Source of the DNA: Saccharopolyspora erythraea
Lineage (GTDB): Bacteria; Actinomycetota; Actinomycetes; Mycobacteriales; Pseudonocardiaceae
NCBI RefSeq assembly: GCF_018141105.1
Contig: NZ_CP054839.1
Span: 3,720,001 to 3,784,000, forward strand
DNA length: 64,000 nt
Direction: 5' to 3'
A program made the translations under genes and the position numbers. Shown here piece after piece: positions 7,366 to 14,171 of this stretch (its first letter is position 1; each line of letters starts with the position of its first letter). Below the pieces are notes generated by a model that saw only the letters and a list, made by a program, of their open reading frames with translations, was not told the origin of the DNA and searched no databases.

Positions 7366-8610
7366 ATGGAGAGTTCCACGCTGGCCGCCGAAGTCCCGTG
7401 GCGAACCGTTCTGCACCAGGCGGCGGGCCCCGTGTCGATCGTCGATCTGCAGGGCCGTCTGGTCTACGTCAACCCGGCTCTGTGCCGCCTGCTCGGCTAC
7501 GACGCCGAGCACCTGCTGCGCCGCGCTCCGCGCGATGTCACCCACCCGGGCGACCCGATGCTGGACCGGCAGGCGATCGAGCGCATGCTGGCCGGATCCC
7601 AGCGGTCCGCGGAGGTGGAGAAGCGCCTCGTGCGTGCCGACGGCACGGTCATCTGGGTGCTGGTGACCAGCTCCCTCATCCGGCACCGCGACGGCCGCCC
7701 CGTGTTCCTGCTGTGCCAGATCCAGGAGATCACCGCGCGCAAGGAGTCCGAGCTGCTCTGGCGGCGCACCCTCGCCCACGCCCCGATCGGCATGGCGCTG
7801 CTGGACATGCGGACGCACTTCGTGGAGGTCAACGGCAGGTTCTGCGAGATGGTCGGCTATCCCCGCGAGGAGCTGGTGGGACGACGCGTGATCGACCTGA
7901 TCTACCACGGTTACCGGAGGCAGGTGGAGGAGCTGAACGCCGAGCTCCGGGAGGGCCGCGCCGACACCGGCAGCGTGGACGTCTGCCTGCGCCACCACGA
8001 CGGGCACCCGTTCTGGATGCTGGCCCGCGTCAGCGTGGTGCGCGGGGTCCAGGAGCGGCCGGTCTACATGGTCGGGCAGTACGAGGCGCTTGGAGACGAC
8101 GGGCGGGTGAGCGAGGAACGCCTGGCCGAGCTGACGCGCATGGCGTTGCACGACCCGCTGACCGGCCTGGCCAACCGCGCCCTGCTCATCGACCGGTTCC
8201 AGCACGAGCTCGCCGAGCTCGGCGAACGGGGAGGCGTGCTCTCGGTGTTCCTGGTCGACCTCGACCGGTTCAAGGAGATCAACGACGGCTACGGGCACCA
8301 GGCCGGTGACCAGGTCCTGCAGGCCGCGGCGCGCGAGCTGCAGGGCAGCGTGCGCCCCAGCGACACCGTGGCCCGCACCGGGGGTGACGAGTTCGTCGTG
8401 CTCGCCAGCGTCGCCGACGACAGCGAGGCCGAGGCGCTGCACGCCCGGATCACCGACCGGCTGAACCGGACCGCCACCGCTGGTGGTCATCGCATCGACC
8501 TGGCCGCCAGCGTGGGACTGGCGACCACCCGCAGCGCCTCGGCCGCCTCCCGCGACCTGCTGGCAGGCGCCGACCGCGACATGTACGCGCGCAAGCAGCG
8601 CTCCGGGTAG
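7366..8610 (+). CDS. PAS-PAS-GGDEF diguanylate cyclase
   Basis: A 414-residue soluble protein. PAS 1 (about 12-125) and PAS 2 (about 130-245) are followed by a GGDEF domain (about 260-412). The catalytic motif RTGGDEF is intact, LVDLDRFKEINDGYGH is the metal/GTP segment, and an RxxD inhibitory site (RPSD) lies five residues before GGDEF, so the enzyme should make c-di-GMP with product inhibition. No membrane segments, so the PAS domains sense a cytosolic signal. Its architecture and opening residues (VPWRTV) closely match the protein at 26448-27680, indicating a paralogous pair. Confidence 0.92.
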   Translation: MESSTLAAEVPWRTVLHQAAGPVSIVDLQGRLVYVNPALCRLLGYDAEHLLRRAPRDVTHPGDPMLDRQAIERMLAGSQRSAEVEKRLVRADGTVIWVLVTSSLIRHRDGRPVFLLCQIQEITARKESELLWRRTLAHAPIGMALLDMRTHFVEVNGRFCEMVGYPREELVGRRVIDLIYHGYRRQVEELNAELREGRADTGSVDVCLRHHDGHPFWMLARVSVVRGVQERPVYMVGQYEALGDDGRVSEERLAELTRMALHDPLTGLANRALLIDRFQHELAELGERGGVLSVFLVDLDRFKEINDGYGHQAGDQVLQAAARELQGSVRPSDTVARTGGDEFVVLASVADDSEAEALHARITDRLNRTATAGGHRIDLAASVGLATTRSASAASRDLLAGADRDMYARKQRSG

Positions 8611-8646
8611 AGCAGCGGCTTCCGGCCGGGCGCCGACTTCCGCGCC

Positions 8647-8937
8647 TCAGGTGGGTACGTCGGTGACCTTGGAGGGGTGGGTGGCCAGCGGCGTGACCTT
8701 GATCGTCATGTGCGGGAACAGCGGCAGGGCCGAGAGCAGCTCGTGCAGCTCGTCGGTCGACTCGACGTCGAAGACCGAGATGTTGGAGTACTCACCCGCG
8801 ATGCGCCACAGGTGCGGCCACTTCCCGGCGCGCTGCAACCGCTGGCTGTAGGCCTTCTCGCGGGCCACGGTGTCGGCGCGGATGTCGGGGTCGAGGTCGT
8901 GGGGGAGGTGCACATCCATCCGGACGTGGAACAGCAT
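8647..8937 (-). CDS. catC: Muconolactone delta-isomerase
   Basis: A 96-residue protein starting MLFHVRMDVHLP, the conserved N-terminus of muconolactone isomerases. It converts (+)-muconolactone to 3-oxoadipate enol-lactone in the catechol branch of the beta-ketoadipate pathway, working as a small oligomer in the cytosol. Further family marks are EYSNISVFDVESTDELHELL and the C-terminal FPHMTIKVTPLATHPS. The length is standard. It is the last gene of catB-catA-catC, 31 bp after catA. Confidence 0.96.
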   Translation of the reverse strand: MLFHVRMDVHLPHDLDPDIRADTVAREKAYSQRLQRAGKWPHLWRIAGEYSNISVFDVESTDELHELLSALPLFPHMTIKVTPLATHPSKVTDVPT

Positions 8938-8968
8938 GGGTGAGTCTCCAATCAGGGGACCGAGTTCG

Positions 8969-9826
8969 TCAGTTCCGCACCGGGTCGAGCACGAAGTCGT
9001 AGGACACGGTTTCGCTGCGGCCGTCGTCCGCGGGCTTCGGCGCGAGCACCAGTTCCGGCTTGACCGCGGAGGCGATGTCGTCGTCGTTGTGCTGGTCTCC
9101 CAGGAAGTACAGCTGCGCGGTGAGCTGCTCGTGCCCCGGCGCGGACACCTTGACGTGCAGGTGCGCCGGGCGCCATGCGTGCCAGCCCGCGGCGGCGATC
9201 AGCTTGCCGCACGCGCCGTCGGTCGGGATCTGGTAGGGCGCGGGCCGGACGGTGGTGATCTGGAAGGAGCCGTCGGAGTCCGCCGAGAACGTGCCGCGCA
9301 GGTTCCACTCCGGGATGCCTGGGGCGAACTGCGAGTACAGGCCGTGGGCGTCGGCGTGCCACAGCTCGATCGACGCCTGCCCGAGGGCGCTGCCGTCGGT
9401 CGAGGTGACACGGCCGCTCCAGACCAGCGGCGTGCCGGGTTCGCCGTCGCGCATCGGCACCGCGCCGCGCGCGCCCCGCTCCGGTGCGCCGGGCACGTAG
9501 TAGGGGCCCTCGATGGTGCCCTTGTTGCCCTCCCGGTGCTCGGTGGCGACCTCCTCGACGACGTGCTCGACCCACACGTCCAGGAACAGCGGCCACTCGC
9601 CGTCCTCACCGACGCTGATCAGCCACGCCTTCAGTGCGTTGAACTCGTCGTAGGTGACCTTGTGCTCGCGGATGGTCGTGTGGACCGCCTCCAGCACCTC
9701 GCGGGCCAGCAGGTCCACGCGCTCGGACGGCGTGGCGGCGGCGCCCGAGGTCTTGTCGGACTTGAACCGCTCGGTGGCGTTTGCGCCGGAGGCGGCCGCG
9801 GTGGGTGCGTCGTGGGTGGTGGACAT
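8969..9826 (-). CDS. catA: Catechol 1,2-dioxygenase (intradiol)
   Basis: A 285-residue enzyme that cleaves catechol between the hydroxyls with O2 to cis,cis-muconate. The non-haem Fe(III) ligands are visible as Tyr164 (HGLYSQF), Tyr198 (PYQIPTDG), His222 and His224 (RPAHLHVK). An N-terminal helical dimerisation domain (about 35-105) precedes the beta-sandwich catalytic domain. The ATG follows GAGGAGG. It sits between catB (31-bp gap) and catC, and next to benzoate dioxygenase, so catechol from benzoate is the expected substrate. Confidence 0.97.
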   Translation of the reverse strand: MSTTHDAPTAAASGANATERFKSDKTSGAAATPSERVDLLAREVLEAVHTTIREHKVTYDEFNALKAWLISVGEDGEWPLFLDVWVEHVVEEVATEHREGNKGTIEGPYYVPGAPERGARGAVPMRDGEPGTPLVWSGRVTSTDGSALGQASIELWHADAHGLYSQFAPGIPEWNLRGTFSADSDGSFQITTVRPAPYQIPTDGACGKLIAAAGWHAWRPAHLHVKVSAPGHEQLTAQLYFLGDQHNDDDIASAVKPELVLAPKPADDGRSETVSYDFVLDPVRN

Positions 9827-9857
9827 GGGGTCCTCCTCGGTTCCTTTTTCGTGCGGG

Positions 9858-10961
9858 TCAGGTGTCCTGGCGGTAGTGCCGGAGCTTCGCGGGGTCGATC
9901 TCGACCCCGAGGCCGGCGCCCGGGCGGATGGCCAGCTCGCCGTTGCGGATGTCCAGTGGTTCGGTGAGCAGGTCGTCGCTCATGTCGAGGAAGTTGGACA
10001 GCTCGCCCGCGCGGCGGGACGTGAGCCGGTAGGCCGCCCCGAACGCGACCGTGCAGACCGATCCCAGCTGGCCGTCGATCTGGTTGCCCATCACGACTTC
10101 CAGGCCCAGGCCCTCGGCGAGGTGGTGCACGCGCTGCGAGTGCGTGAAGCCGGTGCGCGCGGTCTTGACGCTGACCGCGGTCGCCGAGCCGGCCAGCACC
10201 TCCCGCGTCACGTCGGCCGGGGTGACGGCGGACTCGTCGGCGATGAACGGCACGTCGAGCTGGGACACCAGCCAGCGCCGTCCCAGCACGTCGTCCGCCG
10301 GGCACAGCTCCTCGGCGAAGAGCAGGCCGAGGTCGGCCATCTCCTTCATCGCCACCGCCGACTCCGAGGCGGTCCAGCCGCGGTTGCCGTCGACGTAGAG
10401 CTCGACGTCGTCGCCGAGCCCGTCGCGCAGGGCCCGCACCACCGCGGTGTCCAGGGCGACCGGGCGGCGTCCGACCTTCACCTTGAACGTGGTGATGCCG
10501 TGCCGGGCGCGCATCCGCTCCGCCTCGGCCACCATGGCGGCGGGCTCGTCGAAGCCGAGCATGTGCGAGACGCGCATCCGGTCGGTGTAGCCGCCGAGAA
10601 GTTCGGTGACCTGCACGTCCAGGGTGCGGCCCAGCGCGTCCCACACGGCCATGTCGATCGCGGCCTTGGCCGCCGGGTTGCCCACGGTGCGGCCCAGCCG
10701 GGCCGCGGCGGTCTCGCGTTCGAGCAGGCTCAGGCCCACGACCTGGGGCGCGAAGATCTTCTCGATCACCGCGACCACCCCGGCCTGGGTCTCGCCGTAG
10801 GTGAACGGCCGGGGCGGCGCCTCGGCCACCCCCACGATCCCGTCGTCGGTGTGCACCCGGACGAGCACGTGCTCGGCGGCGTGCACCTCGCCCGAGGCGA
10901 ACCGGAGCGGCTTGCGGTAGGGGATGGCGAAGGGGATCGCCTCGATACTGGTGATCTTCAA
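9858..10961 (-). CDS. catB: Muconate cycloisomerase
   Basis: A 367-residue enolase-superfamily enzyme that lactonises cis,cis-muconate to muconolactone. Catalytic Lys160/Lys162 (FKVKVG), metal ligands Asp191 (VDGNRGW), Glu217 (AEELC) and Asp242 (ADESAV), and Lys266 (VKTARTG) are all in place. I chose the TTG at 10961 because the protein then opens LKITSIEAIPF, the normal family start. It lies two bases after the LysR stop, so the regulator and catBAC may share a transcript. Confidence 0.95.
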   Translation of the reverse strand: MKITSIEAIPFAIPYRKPLRFASGEVHAAEHVLVRVHTDDGIVGVAEAPPRPFTYGETQAGVVAVIEKIFAPQVVGLSLLERETAAARLGRTVGNPAAKAAIDMAVWDALGRTLDVQVTELLGGYTDRMRVSHMLGFDEPAAMVAEAERMRARHGITTFKVKVGRRPVALDTAVVRALRDGLGDDVELYVDGNRGWTASESAVAMKEMADLGLLFAEELCPADDVLGRRWLVSQLDVPFIADESAVTPADVTREVLAGSATAVSVKTARTGFTHSQRVHHLAEGLGLEVVMGNQIDGQLGSVCTVAFGAAYRLTSRRAGELSNFLDMSDDLLTEPLDIRNGELAIRPGAGLGVEIDPAKLRHYRQDT

Positions 10962-10963
10962 CG

Positions 10964-11866
10964 TCAGACCTCGCTGGGGTGCGGTTCGGCGGGCAGGGCG
11001 GTCTCGAGGACTTCGAGGACCGACCGCAGGAGTGCGGAGTCGTCGTCGCGCCGCCAGGCGAGTGCGAGCTCGACGCTGCCGGCGTCGGCCAGGTCGCGGA
11101 ACACGACACCGGCCAGCGGCAGCGCGCGGGCCGACGCGGGCAGGACCGCGACGCCGAGGCCGCCTGCGACGAGCGCGAGCAGCACGGCGGTGCCCGCCGC
11201 CTCGTGCTCGCGGTGCGGGCTGAAGCCCGCCGCCTGGCAGCTGCGCAGCACCGCGTCGTTGACCACCGAGTCCTTGCCCGCGTAGACGATGAAGTCCTCG
11301 GCTCTGAGGTCGGCCACCGACAGCTCCGGTTCGACCGCGAGCCGGTGGTCGGCGGGCACGGCCAGGATCAGCGGTTCCACCTCGATCGTGTGCAGCTCGA
11401 TGCCGTCGCCCCGGGACGGCGGGCGCAGCACGCCGAGGTCGAGGTCGCCGTCGCGCAACCCGTCGCACTGGGCCGGGGTGAGCAGGTCCGGGTGGATCTC
11501 CAGCGCGACGCCGGGCAGCTCACGCCTGACCACGCGGGCGATCCGGGGCAGCTGGGAGAACGCCGCGGTACCGGTGAAGCCGACCCGGAGCAGGCCGCCA
11601 CGGCCGTCGGCGATGCGGCGCACGCCCCGCACGCTGTCGTCGACCGCGCCCAGCACCCGCCGCGCCTCGCCGAGGAGGAACTCGCCTGCCGGCGTGAGCC
11701 GCACCTGGCGCGTGGTGCGGGTGAACAGGGGTGCGCCGAGCTCGGCCTCCAACTGCCGGATGGCGTGCGAGAGGGCGGGTTGCGCCACGTGCAGCCGCTC
11801 GGCGGCCCGGCCGAAGTGGCAGGTCTCGGCCACCGCGGTGAAGTAGCGCAGGTGTCGCAGTTCCAT
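10964..11866 (-). CDS. catR: LysR-family regulator of the cat/ben genes (CatR-like)
   Basis: A 300-residue LysR protein. The winged helix (residues 1-60) contains MELRHLRYF and HVAQPALSHAIRQLE; residues 90-300 form the periplasmic-binding-like effector domain. The ATG at 11866 follows GGGAGGT. It is transcribed away from benA and directly ahead of catB, the classic place for a muconate- or benzoate-responsive activator. An imperfect 23-bp dyad at 11967-11989 is a good binding-site candidate. Confidence 0.88.
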   Translation of the reverse strand: MELRHLRYFTAVAETCHFGRAAERLHVAQPALSHAIRQLEAELGAPLFTRTTRQVRLTPAGEFLLGEARRVLGAVDDSVRGVRRIADGRGGLLRVGFTGTAAFSQLPRIARVVRRELPGVALEIHPDLLTPAQCDGLRDGDLDLGVLRPPSRGDGIELHTIEVEPLILAVPADHRLAVEPELSVADLRAEDFIVYAGKDSVVNDAVLRSCQAAGFSPHREHEAAGTAVLLALVAGGLGVAVLPASARALPLAGVVFRDLADAGSVELALAWRRDDDSALLRSVLEVLETALPAEPHPSEV

Positions 11867-11966
11867 CGTCGGACCTCCCTCCAGCTCCACGCCGACGTGC
11901 CGGTGCCCTCGCTGAATGCACGGTAGGCACCGGAATTGAGTCAGGACAAGGAGCTGTTTTCGCGTG

Positions 11967-11989
11967 ATTGATAAATGACATCGATTAAT
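11967..11989. promoter_or_regulatory. LysR-type operator candidate between catR and benA
   Basis: ATTGATAAATG and CATCGATTAAT form an imperfect inverted repeat (8 of 11 positions) around one central base, in the only AT-rich stretch of the 255-bp divergent gap. A direct repeat, GTCAGGAC-A/T-AG, flanks it at 11940 and 12000. The placement suits control of both directions. Confidence 0.5.
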
Positions 11990-12121
11990 TACACCCTGGG
12001 TCAGGACTAGGCATTCGCCTGGTGTGACCGCCGCCACCTGCTGCCATGGTCTGCGGTCATGCCGGGCGGCCACGTGCCGCCGCCAGGCCGATCAGAGCCG
12101 ATCGAGGCCGTTGGAGGACCC

Positions 12122-13516
12122 ATGACCGAGACGCTGGACCATCTCCGGGCCGTCCTCGCCGACGCCGTGGTCGATGACCGCGACGCAGGCGTGCACCGGG
12201 CGAACCGCCGGATCTTCACCGACGAGGAGATCTTCGAGCTGGAGATGAAGCACATCTTCGAGGGCAACTGGATCTACCTCGCGCACGAGAGCCAGATCCC
12301 GAATCCGGGTGACTACTTCACGACCTACATGGGACGTCAGCCGGTGGTCGTCACCCGGGACCGCGACGGCGAGCTGCACTGCCTGATCAACGCCTGCGCG
12401 CACCGCGGCGCGATGGTCTGCCGCCGCAAGACCGACAACCGGCTGACCCTCACGTGCCCGTTCCACGGCTGGACGTTCCGCAACGACGGCAAGCTGCTCA
12501 AGGTCAAGGACCCCGACGGCGCCGGGTATCCGGACTCGTTCGACACCGCCGGCTCGCACGACATGACCAGGGTCGCCCGGTTCGACGGCTACCGCGGTTT
12601 CCTGTTCGCCAGCCTGAACCCGGACGTGCCGAGCCTGGGCGAGCACCTCGGCGACACCACCAAGGTCATCGACATGCTCGTCGACCAGTCCCCGGAGGGC
12701 CTGGAGGTGGTGCGCGGCGCATCGACCTACACCTACGACGGGAACTGGAAGGTGCAGGCCGAGAACGGTGCCGACGGCTACCACGTCACCGCCACGCACT
12801 GGAACTACGCGGCCACCACCGCGCGACGCGGCACGGGCGAGTCCAAGAACGACACCAAGGCCCTCGACGCGGGCGGCTGGGGCAAGTCCGGCGGCGGCTA
12901 CTGGTCGTTCCCCCGCGGGCACCTGTGCCTGTGGACGTGGGCGGCGAACCCGCAGGACCGTCCACTGTGGAACCAGATGGACGAGCTCAGGCGCGAGTTC
13001 GGCGAGGCCAAGGGCGAGTTCATGGTGAAGGGCTCCCGCAACCTCTGCCTGTACCCCAACGTGTACCTGATGGACCAGTTCAGCACGCAGATCCGGCACT
13101 TCCGCCCGATCGCGCCGGACAAGACCGAGGTGACCATCTACTGCATCGCCCCGAAGGGCGAGAGCGCGGCGGCGCGGGCGCACCGGATCCGGCAGTACGA
13201 GGACTTCTTCAACGCCTCGGGCATGGCCACCCCGGACGACCTCGAGGAGTTCCGCTCCTGTCAGCTCACCTTCCGCGCGGGCGCAGCACCCTGGAACGAC
13301 ATGAGCCGCGGTGCGCGGCACTGGCTGAGCGGGCCGGACGAGGTGGCCGAGTCGCTCGGCATGCACGACGTGCTCTCGGCCGGGCAGAAGAACGAGGACG
13401 AGGGCCTCTACCCGGTGCAGCACGGCTACTGGCTGCAGACCATGCGAGAGGCGGTCGACCGGGAGGAGCGCCGGTCCGGCCAGGACGCCGAAGCCCTCGT
13501 CCCCGACAACGCGTGA
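12122..13516 (+). CDS. benA: Benzoate 1,2-dioxygenase, large (alpha) subunit
   Basis: A 464-residue Rieske non-haem iron oxygenase subunit that dihydroxylates benzoate to the 1,2-cis-diol carboxylate. The Rieske cluster ligands are Cys92/His94 (CAHRG) and Cys112/His115 (CPFHGW). The mononuclear iron region is [14 protein letters not shown]. The ATG at 12122 follows TTGGAGGA. First gene of ben, divergent from catR, with benB 11 bp downstream. Family specificity (benzoate versus toluate or anthranilate) is inferred from similarity and from the adjacent catechol genes. Confidence 0.94.
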   Translation: MTETLDHLRAVLADAVVDDRDAGVHRANRRIFTDEEIFELEMKHIFEGNWIYLAHESQIPNPGDYFTTYMGRQPVVVTRDRDGELHCLINACAHRGAMVCRRKTDNRLTLTCPFHGWTFRNDGKLLKVKDPDGAGYPDSFDTAGSHDMTRVARFDGYRGFLFASLNPDVPSLGEHLGDTTKVIDMLVDQSPEGLEVVRGASTYTYDGNWKVQAENGADGYHVTATHWNYAATTARRGTGESKNDTKALDAGGWGKSGGGYWSFPRGHLCLWTWAANPQDRPLWNQMDELRREFGEAKGEFMVKGSRNLCLYPNVYLMDQFSTQIRHFRPIAPDKTEVTIYCIAPKGESAAARAHRIRQYEDFFNASGMATPDDLEEFRSCQLTFRAGAAPWNDMSRGARHWLSGPDEVAESLGMHDVLSAGQKNEDEGLYPVQHGYWLQTMREAVDREERRSGQDAEALVPDNA

Positions 13517-13527
13517 GGAGTACCGCG

Positions 13528-14046
13528 ATGACCGCCACCGCCGACGCCGCGACCAGCAGCATCACCCAGAACGACATCGAGCAGTTCCTCTACCGCGAGG
13601 CCCGCTACCTCGACGACCGCGAGTTCGAGAAGTGGCTCGACTGCTACGCCGACGACGTCGTCTACTGGATGCCGTCCTGGGGCGACGACGACCTGCTGAC
13701 CGAGAACCCGCAGACCGACATCTCGTTGGTCTACTACCCCAACAAGGGCGGCCTGGAGGACCGGGTCTTCCGCATCCGCACCGAGCGCTCCAGCGCCACG
13801 TCCATCCCCGAACCGCGAACCAGCCACAACATCAGCAACGTCGAGGTCATCGAACGCCGGGGCGACCTGGTGGACGTGCGGTTCAACTGGCACACCATGT
13901 ACTTCCGGTACAAGACCGTAGACCCCTACTACGGAACCTCGTTCTACACGATCGACTTCTCCGGCGAGGCGCCGCTGATCCGCCGCAAGACCGTGGTGCT
14001 GAAGAACGACTACATCCACCACGTCGTCGACGTCTACCACTTCTGA
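13528..14046 (+). CDS. benB: Benzoate 1,2-dioxygenase, small (beta) subunit
   Basis: A 172-residue subunit of the alpha3beta3 dioxygenase with an NTF2-like fold. Typical segments are IEQFLYREARYLDDREFEKW and YWMPSW, and the end KNDYIHHVVDVYHF. The ATG follows GTGAGGAG. It lies 11 bp after benA and 125 bp before the benC fusion; that gap holds three hairpins. Confidence 0.95.
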   Translation: MTATADAATSSITQNDIEQFLYREARYLDDREFEKWLDCYADDVVYWMPSWGDDDLLTENPQTDISLVYYPNKGGLEDRVFRIRTERSSATSIPEPRTSHNISNVEVIERRGDLVDVRFNWHTMYFRYKTVDPYYGTSFYTIDFSGEAPLIRRKTVVLKNDYIHHVVDVYHF

Positions 14047-14075
14047 GAGGCGGTCTTGAACTCGGATCGCGCAGC

Positions 14076-14140
14076 GGTTCCGGTGGCGGAACCTTGGCTG
14101 CGGGGGTGGGCCAAGCGGTTACGCCGCTTCGAAGATCGAA
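14076..14140 (+). promoter_or_regulatory. Three consecutive hairpins between benB and benC
   Basis: GGTTCCG-GTGG-CGGAACC (14076-14093), AAGCGG-TTACG-CCGCTT (14113-14129) and TTCGA-AGA-TCGAA (14128-14140) are perfect stems within 65 bases. The first two could act as an attenuator or an mRNA-processing site that sets less reductase than oxygenase. The block may also be a dispersed intergenic repeat. Confidence 0.5.
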
Positions 14141-14171
14141 ATCAGGCACTGAGCCGGCGGGGAGTGTTTCC

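Noticed and set aside
7167-7379. Longer N-terminus for the HAD phosphatase
   Set aside because: It overlaps the divergent GGDEF start and adds an Arg/Pro-rich stretch absent from the family; a GTG with a good ribosome binding site lies downstream.
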